A stretch of 64,000 nt of DNA from Pontibacter burrus (GTDB lineage Bacteria; Bacteroidota; Bacteroidia; Cytophagales; Hymenobacteraceae), in assembly GCF_010686685.1 (NCBI RefSeq), contig NZ_JAAGWD010000001.1, forward strand, positions 372,001 through 436,000, written 5' to 3'. Both the position numbers and the translations under genes were made by a program. Of the stretch, positions 34,429 through 42,799 are shown piece after piece. A model generated the notes under the pieces. That model had not been told where the DNA came from and did no database searches. It saw only the letters and a list, made by a program, of their open reading frames with translations. The stretch's first letter is position 1, and every line of letters starts with the position of its first letter.

Positions 34429-34859
34429 TACAGTGTTTTATAAAAATGGTAGCCTTTGATATTGAAACCCTCGCGGAAGTAGAATTTATGCGCTGCCTGG
34501 TTGCTGGAATATGCATCCAGCATAATTGTCTGGCAGCCTTCTTTTATAGCTAAAACTTGTAGCCAGTCAACCAGACGCTTGCCCAGTTGCTGTGAGCGGC
34601 TGCTGGCGTCTATCACAAAGTTATCTATTTCGAGGTACTTGCCACTATACAACTTGGTATTGATCCAGAAGCCTGACAGTCCAAGGCATACTCCATCCTC
34701 ATCAAAAATACCTGCCATGCGATACCCGTTTGGTAGCATTTGCTTTAGTAACGCCTCATACGCCGCTTCCTGCATATCCGGGTTTAACTGTTTTATAAGC
34801 GGATATTGCGCCAGCATGTGTGGCAAAGTAGTTATCTCTCTGATTGTATAGTTTGGCAT
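34428..34859 (-). CDS. GNAT-family N-acetyltransferase
   Basis: 143 residues. The acetyl-CoA loop is SRSQQLGKRLVDWLQ (Q/RxxGxG/A type), followed by TIMLDAYSSNQAAHKFYFREGFNIKGYHFYK, the standard motif A/B end of GNAT enzymes. The acceptor is unknown. It is coupled to a three-helix membrane protein. Confidence 0.88.
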   Translation of the reverse strand: MPNYTIREITTLPHMLAQYPLIKQLNPDMQEAAYEALLKQMLPNGYRMAGIFDEDGVCLGLSGFWINTKLYSGKYLEIDNFVIDASSRSQQLGKRLVDWLQVLAIKEGCQTIMLDAYSSNQAAHKFYFREGFNIKGYHFYKTL

Positions 34860-35004
34860 TGATTATGTTGGCTAAACCTGCCTGATCAAGGGCTGAAAAC
34901 AACTAAAGTCTGCTAATATAATCATATTTGCATGCTAAGTGTGTCATTATCAATTGTATAATTATTTAGAGGAATGCATTGTAAAACTATAGGATTTTGA
35001 AACA

Positions 35005-35271
35005 ATGTACCCTTGTTTAACCGTTAAAATACCAGAAGATAGTAGGGATATGAGGTTATTGAAGAATTACGAGTTAGATAAATATAATTTCCTTGGTAAA
35101 AAGCGTAAGATCTATAGCATCGGTTATGAGGATCTTACTACGCTTGTTTATTACCAGGACGAGAAAGGAAAGTTTACGTTGGTCGTTGCTAAAAAGGACG
35201 ATCCACCGATGATATTGGAGAAAAAAATCTCCCGAGCAGAAGCTTTTCGCTTAATGAATACCCGGCCCTGA
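35005..35271 (+). CDS. small hypothetical protein
   Basis: 88 residues, soluble, mixed charge (DSRDMRLLKNYELDKYNFLGKKRKIYSIGYEDL...YYQDEKGKFTLVVAKKDD), with the look of a small beta-sheet protein. No family recognised. The stop codon lies in the loop of its terminator. Confidence 0.6.
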   Translation: MYPCLTVKIPEDSRDMRLLKNYELDKYNFLGKKRKIYSIGYEDLTTLVYYQDEKGKFTLVVAKKDDPPMILEKKISRAEAFRLMNTRP

Positions 35272-35286
35272 GCCGGGTTTTTTTAT
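35260..35286 (+). terminator. intrinsic terminator containing the stop codon in its loop
   Basis: ACCCGGC (35260-35266) pairs with GCCGGGT (35272-35278). The 5-nt loop CCTGA includes the TGA stop at 35269-35271. Seven T's follow. Confidence 0.9.
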
Positions 35287-35367
35287 GCCTATTCCCTATT
35301 TCTACAAGCAATTTTCTTCCGTTCACTAACAATTTCAGGTTAATTGTTGTTATTGCTGTATAGTACC

Positions 35368-35398
35368 TTGTTTTGCATAGTACTGTGTTTTATATTTG
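35368..35398 (+). promoter_or_regulatory. Bacteroidota-type promoter of the beta-lactamase-like gene
   Basis: TTG (35368-35370), 20 bp, TATATTTG (35391-35398). The leader would be about 50 nt. Confidence 0.7.
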
Positions 35399-35453
35399 TG
35401 CCGTGTACCTTTCTTAAACTATAGAAAAGCACACTAAGCGACAAAATAAAACT

Positions 35454-36824
35454 ATGAAAAAAATCAACTACACACCTGCTGCCCTCCTCAGAGCACTGGC
35501 AGCTTTCCTGTTACTCCTGCTGTTACATAACCAGGCAGTAGCACAGATTCCTCAAGATGTAACAGCCAAACTGGATGCCTATTTGAGTGCACACCAGGCG
35601 CAAGGCACTTTCAGCGGTACAGTAGCCATTACGCAACATGGCAAAACTGTTTACAGCAAAGGCTTCGGCATGGCCGACTACGAAGCAACTATAGCCAACG
35701 GTCCGGATATCAAGTACAGGATCGGGTCGGTTACCAAGTCCTTTACCGCTATTCTGATTATGCAGCTGCAAGAACAAGGTAAGCTGAATGTACACGACAA
35801 GTTAAGCAAATACCTGCCCGACTTCCCAAACAGCGATAAGATTACATTGCAGCATCTTTTAACTCATACTTCCGGGCTTCCAGACTATGTAATGCTGTGG
35901 AAAGACGTAAACACTAAGCCAGCCACCAACCAGCAGATCATCGAATTTTTTAAAGATTACGCCCTGGAGTTTGAGCCTGGCACCAAATGGAAGTATAACA
36001 GCACGGGGTATATCCTACTTGGCCGTGTAATAGAGGTGGTTACTAAAAAGCCTTATGACAAAGTGCTTGCCAGGCAGATTCTGAAGCCATTAAAGATGCA
36101 AACCGCCGGACTGGAGTTCAGTGCACCGGTAGCAGGTTTGGCCAAAGGGTATAACAACGATGGTCTGGAGCGCAAAGCAGCACGATATATAGACATGAGT
36201 TGGTGCCATGCTGCCGGCGCCATGTACGCCACCCCTGCCGACCTGGCTAAGTTGGATGCTGCATTGCAAACGAATAAGCTGCTGAATGAGGCTTCTAAGA
36301 AAGAGATGTTTACGCCTGTAATGAAGAATTACGCCTATGGCTGGGTTGTCGACTCGGTGCATCAAACACAACGCATCAGCCATAGTGGTGCTATTAATGG
36401 TTTTAAAGCAAACCTCATACGCCTGCCAGCGCATAACATTTCCATTACCATAATGAGTAACTATGAATCGCAGCAGATTAATGGCCCTATCTCCAGCGAC
36501 ATTACAGCTATAGTTATGGGAGCGCCTTACGAAGTGCCTGTTGCCAGAAAAATGGTGCAGCTAAGTGCTGAGCAACTTGGGGCTTATGTTGGCGAGTACC
36601 AGGTAGGCCCAAAAATGATCTTTAAAGTTACCCTGGAAGACAACCTGCTTTATGTAGGCGCTGCAGGGCAGGAGAGCTTTGCAATTTTTCCGGAGGCTGA
36701 AGATAAGTTTTTTGTAAAAGTAGCACCGGCTCAGGTAACATTTGAAAAAGATGCTGACGGCAAGATCACTAAGATGCTGATGCACCACAAAGGCAAAGTA
36801 ATGCCTGCCGCCAGGTTAAATTAA
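35454..36824 (+). CDS. class C beta-lactamase-family serine hydrolase (penicillin-binding-protein-like esterase)
   Basis: 456 residues with signal peptide 1-30 (cleaved near QAVA-QIP). The catalytic SxxK is S92-VTK95, YxN is Y181-NS and the third motif is HSG (~310). The C-terminal ~110 residues form an extra beta-domain (VGEYQVGPKMIFKVTLEDNLLYV), common in DUF3471-type hydrolases. Such periplasmic proteins are usually peptidases or esterases rather than resistance lactamases. It has its own promoter and terminator. Confidence 0.88.
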   Translation: MKKINYTPAALLRALAAFLLLLLLHNQAVAQIPQDVTAKLDAYLSAHQAQGTFSGTVAITQHGKTVYSKGFGMADYEATIANGPDIKYRIGSVTKSFTAILIMQLQEQGKLNVHDKLSKYLPDFPNSDKITLQHLLTHTSGLPDYVMLWKDVNTKPATNQQIIEFFKDYALEFEPGTKWKYNSTGYILLGRVIEVVTKKPYDKVLARQILKPLKMQTAGLEFSAPVAGLAKGYNNDGLERKAARYIDMSWCHAAGAMYATPADLAKLDAALQTNKLLNEASKKEMFTPVMKNYAYGWVVDSVHQTQRISHSGAINGFKANLIRLPAHNISITIMSNYESQQINGPISSDITAIVMGAPYEVPVARKMVQLSAEQLGAYVGEYQVGPKMIFKVTLEDNLLYVGAAGQESFAIFPEAEDKFFVKVAPAQVTFEKDADGKITKMLMHHKGKVMPAARLN

Positions 36825-36846
36825 ATTGTTATACTATAGTTTGTAA

Positions 36847-36885
36847 GAAACAGCAGCTCACGCAAGAGCTGCTGTTTCGTTTTAT
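36847..36885 (+). terminator. intrinsic terminator
   Basis: 12-bp perfect stem AAACAGCAGCTC/GAGCTGCTGTTT with a 6-nt loop and a T-rich tail. Confidence 0.9.
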
Positions 36886-36909
36886 AGTTTAAGGCTCGTA
36901 TAAACCTCC

Positions 36910-37089
36910 ATGGAACCAGGAAAGAAATACTTCAGGATTGCGGTAATCGGGGCAGTTTTAACAGTTGCAATACAACTTATACTCTGGCTAACTGTGGATC
37001 CGTACCTACCTGCTGTGCTCTCGCCAATCTACTCTGTCTGGGTAATCATATTCGTGGTCGGATGGCGTAAAAAATATCCACGTCGGTAG
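36910..37089 (+). CDS. 59-residue membrane protein
   Basis: A short frame between the serine hydrolase and the next gene. It starts MEPGKKYFRI, has two hydrophobic segments (AVIGAVLTVAIQLILWLTV and LPAVLSPIYSVWVIIFVVGW) and ends in a basic tail (RKKYPRR). The positive ends and helix lengths fit a two-helix inner-membrane protein with both termini inside. No family recognised, and it is below the usual length cut-off of gene finders. Confidence 0.55.
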   Translation: MEPGKKYFRIAVIGAVLTVAIQLILWLTVDPYLPAVLSPIYSVWVIIFVVGWRKKYPRR

Positions 37090-37184
37090 CTTTGATCAGG
37101 TAAAAGGTGCATTGCAGATGGCACTATTTTAGCTTTTGTGGGTTTATAGTATAAACCAAAGCCAACGAATAGTAAAGATTGCCT

Positions 37185-37454
37185 ATGTTTGAACAGGAGA
37201 TAATGTCGGATGTAAACCATGTGCAACACATGTTCCTGCGAGTTGAAACCAGCGATACAGATTGTATCTTAAATGTAGCCGGCCACCCTTACCGCCTGCG
37301 CGAGCTTATTTTTATGATGGTAAACAACGGTTGCAGAGTTTCGCAAACCACTGCCGATAGTTATAACACTTTCCCCTATGACCAGGAGACAGTGGAAGTG
37401 CATGATTATATGACCTCTATTATAAAAGCGAAATTCATTAATAATAACGCATAA
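37185..37454 (+). CDS. small hypothetical protein
   Basis: 89 residues from ATG 37185, or 83 from ATG 37203, which has AGGAGA six to seven bases upstream and may be the true start (MSDVNHVQHMFLRV). A TTG at 37179 is also in frame. It is soluble and helical, with no recognised motif. It is convergent with the Hsp20 gene. Confidence 0.6.
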   Translation: MFEQEIMSDVNHVQHMFLRVETSDTDCILNVAGHPYRLRELIFMMVNNGCRVSQTTADSYNTFPYDQETVEVHDYMTSIIKAKFINNNA

Positions 37455-37455
37455 C

Positions 37456-37487
37456 AAAAAAGGCTACTGGTTAAGTAGCCTTTTTAA
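37456..37487. terminator. bidirectional terminator
   Basis: 12-bp perfect stem AAAAAGGCTACT/AGTAGCCTTTTT with a 5-nt loop, immediately after the plus-strand stop (37454) and two bases before the minus-strand stop (37489). Confidence 0.9.
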
Positions 37488-37488
37488 T

Positions 37489-37899
37489 TTATAGTTGTTT
37501 TATCTCGATCTCTTTTGGCCTGTTGGCAGCGCTGTGGTAAGGCAGCCTCACCTGCAGTTGCCCCTGGTGGTACATAGCCTCTATTTCATCTATATTTACT
37601 TGTGGCGGTATCACAAATACCCTATTAAACATAGGCACGTGCAGCTCTGGGTTATCGTCGCTATGCAGCAGCGAAAATATAGTTAACTGGTTATTATGCA
37701 CCAGTACTTTAAATGATTCAGGGGTAACACCAGCAGCCCACACCTTAATTACGGCGCCTTTCTCAAATTTGGATACAGTAACCTGCGTCTCGCTTATCCC
37801 ACCGGAAATAGTGTTGAATAAGTTAAGATGCTCCGCAATATTCTTTAGAAAGCGTTTATTTTTCATCAAGTTCATTTCAATCTCCTCTATCGTTTTCAT
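37489..37899 (-). CDS. Hsp20 / alpha-crystallin family small heat shock protein
   Basis: 136 residues. The alpha-crystallin domain runs ~40-128, with the end pattern VNIDEIEAMYHQGQLQVRLPYHSAANRPKEIEI, where the GxLxV/IxLP-like segment and the C-terminal IEI (IXI motif used for oligomer contacts) are visible. The usual AxxxNGVL motif is degenerate (MYHQGQLQVRLP). It is an ATP-independent holdase. No CIRCE-like inverted repeat was seen upstream. Confidence 0.85.
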   Translation of the reverse strand: MKTIEEIEMNLMKNKRFLKNIAEHLNLFNTISGGISETQVTVSKFEKGAVIKVWAAGVTPESFKVLVHNNQLTIFSLLHSDDNPELHVPMFNRVFVIPPQVNIDEIEAMYHQGQLQVRLPYHSAANRPKEIEIKQL

Positions 37900-38351
37900 A
37901 GAGGATTAGTGCAAACCGTGTGCCACTATAAGCAACAAGCGTTTAGTAGCATAACAATGCCATTATGGCTTTAAACAGATCTATTGCACTTATTTGTAGT
38001 GCCAGCTTGTCAGAAATTTAAGCCGCTATAGTTCTATTACTGAGCATTAATCCTAACTATAAGTTTTACTGCTATAGTTCCACTTTACAGCTATTACTTT
38101 AAACTTATTTAATTTCCCATTTATTGGACTTGATTCCCATATGTGGAAAATATATAGTTAAATATATATGTTCCGCTATAGTTTGTTGTTATTTTTATTT
38201 TGCACAAAACGTCTTGTCTGTAGTTGTAATCGCCTGATTATTAAGGAGGTGATTTTTTTAATATTTGCTTCTTATTAAAGTCGGATGTTCAAAAAAGAGC
38301 TCGAAAAGTTGTGGCATAGATATTTCATATATAGACACATAAGTCAATTAT
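37900..38351. other. intergenic region between divergent Hsp20 and T9SS-protein genes
   Basis: About 450 bp, AT-rich, with four CTATAGTT-type motifs and a near-match -7 element TTATTTTG near 38200. An 11-aa-scale open frame from 38285 overlaps the next gene out of frame and is not supported. No RNA gene recognised. Confidence 0.5.
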
Positions 38352-40079
38352 ATGAAGAAGATTTCCGCACTGCTAGTTGTTTTAATGTTTGTTTCGTTAG
38401 GTGCTTTTGCTCAGGTAATACTATATCAGGAGAACTTTTCAGGAACAGGGGTGCCTTCCGGAGTTTTTATGGTTCCTGCTACTTCCTGGGCGGTTGCTTC
38501 AATAACGCCAAGCAATTTGCCACAATCCTCAAAAGGGCAATATCTGCAGACAGTAGCTGGCCGAAGCGGTGAGAAAAACGCTTACATAAACATTTCAACG
38601 CTGGGGTTTAGTAAAGCAACTATTACCTGGGAGCAGTACAGAAATCCTCATAACATTAACTCAGGCAATACCGCATTTCATCTTACAGAGCCTGTAGAGC
38701 TGCAGTACAGCGTAAATGGTGGCTTAACCCGTATTACTTTCTATACATCTACCAACAACGTAAATGGTGCCTGGAACAAGGTGAATGGCGGCAAGGCAAT
38801 AGAGCTGCCTGCAGCGGCAATGGGTATGCCGAATGTGAGAATATACTGGAGAATAACGTATAATGCGGAAAACAGGAGGGATGCCTACTATGCTATCGAC
38901 GATATCATGATCACAGGTACCCCTGAAACAGGTCTTGCAACGTTTGACTGGGCTACCCGACCACTGAACGAAGATCCCTTTGTAGTATCCGGGCTAAATG
39001 CTGTTTCGCCGTACAAAGTTGATGACGTAACCTTGCGCTGGTCCAGAACGCTGGACAGAAATGTAGTGCTTGAAACTGCTAAGGTAGACGATAAGACCTT
39101 CAGACCTGGTACCAGAAGCCTTACATTTGTCCAGACCGGTGCTACCACTGCTGCCGGCTCAGTTATTCAGCTGGACCTGAACAAGCCTATAGAAGACCTG
39201 ACCTTCACTATTTTTGATGTGGATGTTACCAAAGATCAGTTTATAGATGAGTTAACTATAGTAGGATATAATAACGGAACCAGAGTGCCGATGACGAAGA
39301 GCAAGGTTAAGACAACATCAAACGCTTCATTTTCTGCTACTGCTTCTTCGCTTACTGGGCTTAACATTGTTGATAATGCTTCTAATGAAGGTGATGCGAC
39401 TATTTCGTTTGCAGGAGCTGTTACACGCGTAACTATAGTTTACCGTAATACCTCGGCCATAAGAAACAGCAGTGGTCGTCAGGGCTTCGCTATTCAAAAT
39501 CTTTCCTGGAGAAAAGAAGAACAAATTATTCCTTTGCCTGTTGAACTGGTATCTTTTAAGGCAACGAACCAGCATGGCGCAGCCAGACTTACCTGGACGA
39601 CAGCTTCTGAAAAAGATAATGACCGTTTTGAAATAGAGCGTAGTCAGGATGGCAAGAGCTTTGCCAAAGTTGGCGAAGTTGCGGGTAACGGCACGAGCAG
39701 CACTGCGCTTAACTATAGTTTTACAGATGCCAGGCCTGCAACAGGTACAAACTATTACCGCCTGCGCCAGGTTGATTATGATGGTACTTACACCTACTCT
39801 AAAACTGCAGTTGTTACGTTTGCTGCTCGTAAGGCTGGTGAACCTATAGCGCAAGTGTTTCCAACTATGGCTACCGACAAGGTAACGGTTGCGCTGCAGG
39901 CAACTGTGCAGTCAGCGGAGGTTATGGTAATGGATGCTTCGGGTAAAGCGGTGGCGCAGTATAGCCGTGTAACAGATACAGAGCTTGTTTTGCCAGTTCA
40001 GAACCTGAAAGCTGGTATGTACTTTGTGACTGTTTCGGATGGTGAAGCACGCCATACTTACCGCTTCCTGAAGCAGTAA
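38352..40079 (+). CDS. secreted multi-domain protein with T9SS sorting module
   Basis: 575 residues with signal peptide 1-20 (LLVVLMFVSLGAFA). An N-terminal jelly-roll-like domain (LYQENFSGTGVPSG...YYAIDDIMITG, ~22-195) is of the type that precedes nucleases or binds glycans. A beta domain follows (~200-390), then a fibronectin-like module LPVELVSFKATN...TASEKDNDRFEIERSQDG...YYRLRQVDYDGT closely matching that of the TIG protein at 2068, and a C-terminal sorting domain (VMVMDASGKAVAQYS...AGMYFVTVSDGEARHTYRF). No catalytic motif recognised. It is exported. Confidence 0.88.
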   Translation: MKKISALLVVLMFVSLGAFAQVILYQENFSGTGVPSGVFMVPATSWAVASITPSNLPQSSKGQYLQTVAGRSGEKNAYINISTLGFSKATITWEQYRNPHNINSGNTAFHLTEPVELQYSVNGGLTRITFYTSTNNVNGAWNKVNGGKAIELPAAAMGMPNVRIYWRITYNAENRRDAYYAIDDIMITGTPETGLATFDWATRPLNEDPFVVSGLNAVSPYKVDDVTLRWSRTLDRNVVLETAKVDDKTFRPGTRSLTFVQTGATTAAGSVIQLDLNKPIEDLTFTIFDVDVTKDQFIDELTIVGYNNGTRVPMTKSKVKTTSNASFSATASSLTGLNIVDNASNEGDATISFAGAVTRVTIVYRNTSAIRNSSGRQGFAIQNLSWRKEEQIIPLPVELVSFKATNQHGAARLTWTTASEKDNDRFEIERSQDGKSFAKVGEVAGNGTSSTALNYSFTDARPATGTNYYRLRQVDYDGTYTYSKTAVVTFAARKAGEPIAQVFPTMATDKVTVALQATVQSAEVMVMDASGKAVAQYSRVTDTELVLPVQNLKAGMYFVTVSDGEARHTYRFLKQ

Positions 40080-40114
40080 TTTTAAGCTCAGAAACTAATC
40101 TAAACTATATGGGA

Positions 40115-40146
40115 AAGCCCTGGTTATTTTAGCCAGGGTTTTTTAT
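40115..40146 (+). terminator. intrinsic terminator
   Basis: CCCTGG/CCAGGG stem extended by AA/TT pairs around a bulged G, loop TTATTTTAG, then T run. Confidence 0.8.
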
Positions 40147-40372
40147 ATAGCTCTGATTCATAAAAAGAGGGGCAATAAAAACAGGTGAGGTTTGGTAGAT
40201 GTTGTATAGCGCCTGTTTAGCTCATTCAGCTTTGATAAATTCTTGTTAGGTAACTATACTTACTATTTTTAATTAGTTAAGGAGCTAAGTCTTAATCTAT
40301 GAAAGGCTCTGTTTTTAGATTGATAATGCCTGAAACGGTTTGTTACTTTGTCTCCAGTTAGCTTTTAGTGTT

Positions 40373-40795
40373 ATGATTATTACGTATTTCCAGAATGATG
40401 CAGTAACCATCACGTATGATTTTAAATTACAGTTAGGGAAAGCTGTTTGGAACGGTTTTTTGAGTGGTCGGGAGTTTCGTGATAATGTGCAGCAGTGCCT
40501 TAACCTGGTTGAAGAACATAAGCCGCTACGCTGGCTTGGCGATAACCGCAAGTTAAGAGCAATCCGACAGGCCGATCAGGAATGGTTTGTGGCATATGTT
40601 GTGCCTCGATTAGCAGCCAGCAGCGTCCGGCGTAATGCAGCCGTGGTTTCAGAAGACCTGTTTAATAAAATGGCTGTAGAGCAGATTATAAAACGCGCCG
40701 ATAACCTGGGCGATATGGCAGTAAAAGAATTTTCAGACGTTGATGAAGCCATGTTCTGGCTGTCAGAACCTATAGCTGTACAGCATCAGGCATAG
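40373..40795 (+). CDS. STAS/SEC14-like small protein, paralogue 1
   Basis: 140 residues from ATG 40373 (an upstream TTG at 40340 is in frame but unsupported). The pattern is a beta strand, then helix (EFRDNVQQCLNLVEE), strand (WLGDNRKL), a second helix (QEWFVAYVVPRLA) and an acidic C-terminus ending with DEAMFWLSEP. The same order of pieces and ending (SEEEAVSWLLEE; GEAIDWLLER) occurs in the proteins at 55427 and 59598. The fold looks like STAS/SpoIIAA-type alpha/beta proteins, but this is inferred from the pattern only. Function unknown. Confidence 0.55.
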   Translation: MIITYFQNDAVTITYDFKLQLGKAVWNGFLSGREFRDNVQQCLNLVEEHKPLRWLGDNRKLRAIRQADQEWFVAYVVPRLAASSVRRNAAVVSEDLFNKMAVEQIIKRADNLGDMAVKEFSDVDEAMFWLSEPIAVQHQA

Positions 40796-40975
40796 ATTTT
40801 AGATTAGTGCCTTTTCTCATCCTTCAGCATAACGGTATAGTTTACTCGGTTCTGTGTAAGCACAAACTGCAGCAGTTATCGCTGTTATACGCCCGGTAAA
40901 GCTTTTTTTGGCATGGTGTGGTCATAGTTTAAACTATAGCGTATTACTCTACTATAACTATCCTACACATTAACT

Positions 40976-41617
40976 ATGAAAAGAACTATACTTTACCTGA
41001 CATGTGCACTGCTTAGTGCAATGACTGCTTGTGATAAGATGAGCAAGCAAACAGAAGCCAATAGAAATGAGGCATCTGAAGCTACTGCCGATACTGCTGT
41101 TGCCTTTGAGAACGAAAACGAACCTGATTCAGCTGCCGACGGCTCTATAGTTGACATTGATGCCAGCGGAGATGCCGACTGGAACAACATCGACATGAAT
41201 TTGCCTGACGTGAACTGGCCTGAGTTCAAAGACAGTGACGTAAAGGTACGCGGCAATGACAAGTATAGCGTGTATGTATTAGAAGAGCGCATCCTGTTTG
41301 ACACTGATAAGTCTGATATCAAGAAAAGTGCAGAGGAAAACCTGAAAAAGATCAGCTCTTCTATTGCACAGCGCAACAAAGATGGCCAGGTACGCATTTA
41401 TGGCTACACAGATGCCCAAGGCAGCGCCGGTTATAATAAAGAGCTGGCCCAGAAACGTGCTGAGGCCGTGAAGAACTGGCTGGAGCAGAATGGAAATATT
41501 GCTGCAGCCCGTATTACAGTTCACTCTGTTGGAGAAGCCAAACCCGCAGCGTCTAACGAATCGTACAAAGGCCGCCAGTTAAACCGCCGTGTAGAGATTG
41601 TGGTGCGGAATAAATAA
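40976..41617 (+). CDS. OmpA-family peptidoglycan-binding lipoprotein
   Basis: 213 residues with lipobox AMTAC (Cys19). An acidic linker (~25-95) precedes a C-terminal OmpA domain (~100-213) with ILFDTDKSDIKKSAEENLKKI, RIYGYTDAQGSAGYNKELAQKRAEAVKNWL and GRQLNRRVEIVV, whose Asp/Arg residues bind diaminopimelate in peptidoglycan. It links the outer membrane to the cell wall. Confidence 0.92.
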   Translation: MKRTILYLTCALLSAMTACDKMSKQTEANRNEASEATADTAVAFENENEPDSAADGSIVDIDASGDADWNNIDMNLPDVNWPEFKDSDVKVRGNDKYSVYVLEERILFDTDKSDIKKSAEENLKKISSSIAQRNKDGQVRIYGYTDAQGSAGYNKELAQKRAEAVKNWLEQNGNIAAARITVHSVGEAKPAASNESYKGRQLNRRVEIVVRNK

Positions 41618-41642
41618 GCAACTATAGACTATAGGTTGAAAG

Positions 41643-41675
41643 AAGGCACCTGATGTATAGTTCAGGTGCCTTTTC
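41643..41675 (+). terminator. intrinsic terminator of the OmpA gene
   Basis: AAGGCACCTGA/TCAGGTGCCTT stem with a loop containing TATAGT, then TTTT. Confidence 0.85.
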
Positions 41676-41688
41676 ATTAAAGTTATAG

Positions 41689-42651
41689 TTATTTAATAAG
41701 AGGTATTATACGTTGCTCATAACGACTTCTAACAAAACTGTCAGACATATGTGCTGGGAATCCATTTAAAATCATTGCATACTTTTTTAAGCCCACAGCT
41801 TTTGCCAAATAGCTCTCGTGCACAAAGTTCAAATAGCTTACAGTATCCATTAGACATTCATGAAATTGTTGAAAGTTTATATCTGCATGCATAAATGATT
41901 CAATATCATTATAGTTAGCTTTAATTCGCAACCTATAAAGAATATTAAATAAAGTAGTGGGTCCAAGCCTGTTAGTTATTATTTCCCATTGCTCTTTATT
42001 AAAGCTTTGGCATAAAGTTCCAGCCTTTGTAGTTATTGGATTTGATGAGTTTTGTCTCTTTTCTCTGTGATATTTTGCACTGTTTGTTCTCGTAGATTTT
42101 AAGAAAGTAGCAATTTGTGATTGTGCATCTGCATCGCTCTTAATTTGTGAAATTGCCGATTTAATGTTTTGTAAAGGTAGATTATGAACAGTGTAGTCTT
42201 CAAAATTACCATCCGCATAAAAGCTAATTGATTTCGGGTAGCTGTTCTTTATTACCCTTTCACCAAATGCTTTAATTAGATCGGAGTGCGTCTGTCTCGT
42301 ATCTCCAATTGCTAAACAAAAAGCATGCATGTTAAGGTAACATGAGTAATACGCTTGAGGGAAGGACCAATGTAGAGCATATTTACAATAGTCTGTGTTA
42401 CCTTGTTTCGCTGTCAAATGCAGGGCATGTTCTGTGCTCCATGAATTCCATAAAAGCTTTTTTATACGATCAAGTTCATAGCCGGGCTTATTGAATAATT
42501 TAGTAGTAAAGTATTTGACTTTCTTTAAGTCGTAAGCATCTATATCTCCTTTAAGATGCTTACTTATTGCTATGAAGTGATTGCAAAAAACTTGACCAGG
42601 AATTGATAATTTGTTCTTTTCTTCAGCTTTATTTATTGAAGCTACTATCAT
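41689..42651 (-). CDS. orphan protein of unknown function (possible HEPN-like segment)
   Basis: 320 residues from ATG 42651. The frame runs further up to a GTG at 42777, but that lies in the nrdA terminator, so the shorter form is preferred. The coding DNA is visibly more AT-rich than its neighbours and nearly lacks the AACTATA motif, which suggests transfer. Residues YALHWSFPQAYYSCYLNMHAFCL...DTRQTHSDLIKAFGERV have the spacing of HEPN-type helices (YYxxxxxxxA...H..L...F), found in RNases and toxins. This is a tentative resemblance. No RxxxxH catalytic motif was confirmed. Confidence 0.5.
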   Translation of the reverse strand: MIVASINKAEEKNKLSIPGQVFCNHFIAISKHLKGDIDAYDLKKVKYFTTKLFNKPGYELDRIKKLLWNSWSTEHALHLTAKQGNTDYCKYALHWSFPQAYYSCYLNMHAFCLAIGDTRQTHSDLIKAFGERVIKNSYPKSISFYADGNFEDYTVHNLPLQNIKSAISQIKSDADAQSQIATFLKSTRTNSAKYHREKRQNSSNPITTKAGTLCQSFNKEQWEIITNRLGPTTLFNILYRLRIKANYNDIESFMHADINFQQFHECLMDTVSYLNFVHESYLAKAVGLKKYAMILNGFPAHMSDSFVRSRYEQRIIPLIK

Positions 42652-42759
42652 TGTTATCAATGAGTCTTTCTTAAAATTGACTAAAAGTATAAGCAACAGT
42701 ATTCCATCCGCTGATTGGGAGTCAGCAGTAACGTTGGAAGAAACTATAATAGGAAGGAA

Positions 42760-42795
42760 AAAGAAGAAGGAGGACACTAGGTCCTCCTTCTTTAG
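42760..42795 (-). terminator. intrinsic terminator of nrdA
   Basis: 12-bp perfect stem AAGAAGGAGGAC/GTCCTCCTTCTT with a 5-nt loop; the minus strand continues CTTTTTCC. Confidence 0.88.
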
Positions 42796-42799
42796 TTAT

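Noticed and set aside
35454-36824. Antibiotic-resistance beta-lactamase
   Set aside because: The extra C-terminal domain and overall form are those of esterase/peptidase-like class C relatives, and there is no AmpR or mobile context.
38285-38572. 95-codon plus-strand frame before the T9SS protein
   Set aside because: Overlaps out of frame the clear signal peptide and coding sequence of the gene at 38352; the Cys-rich product is a frame shadow.
42652-42777. Extended N-terminus (42 codons) of the orphan gene from GTG 42777
   Set aside because: The start lies inside the nrdA terminator stem, and the added residues are low-complexity hydrophobic (SSFFFFLPIIV).
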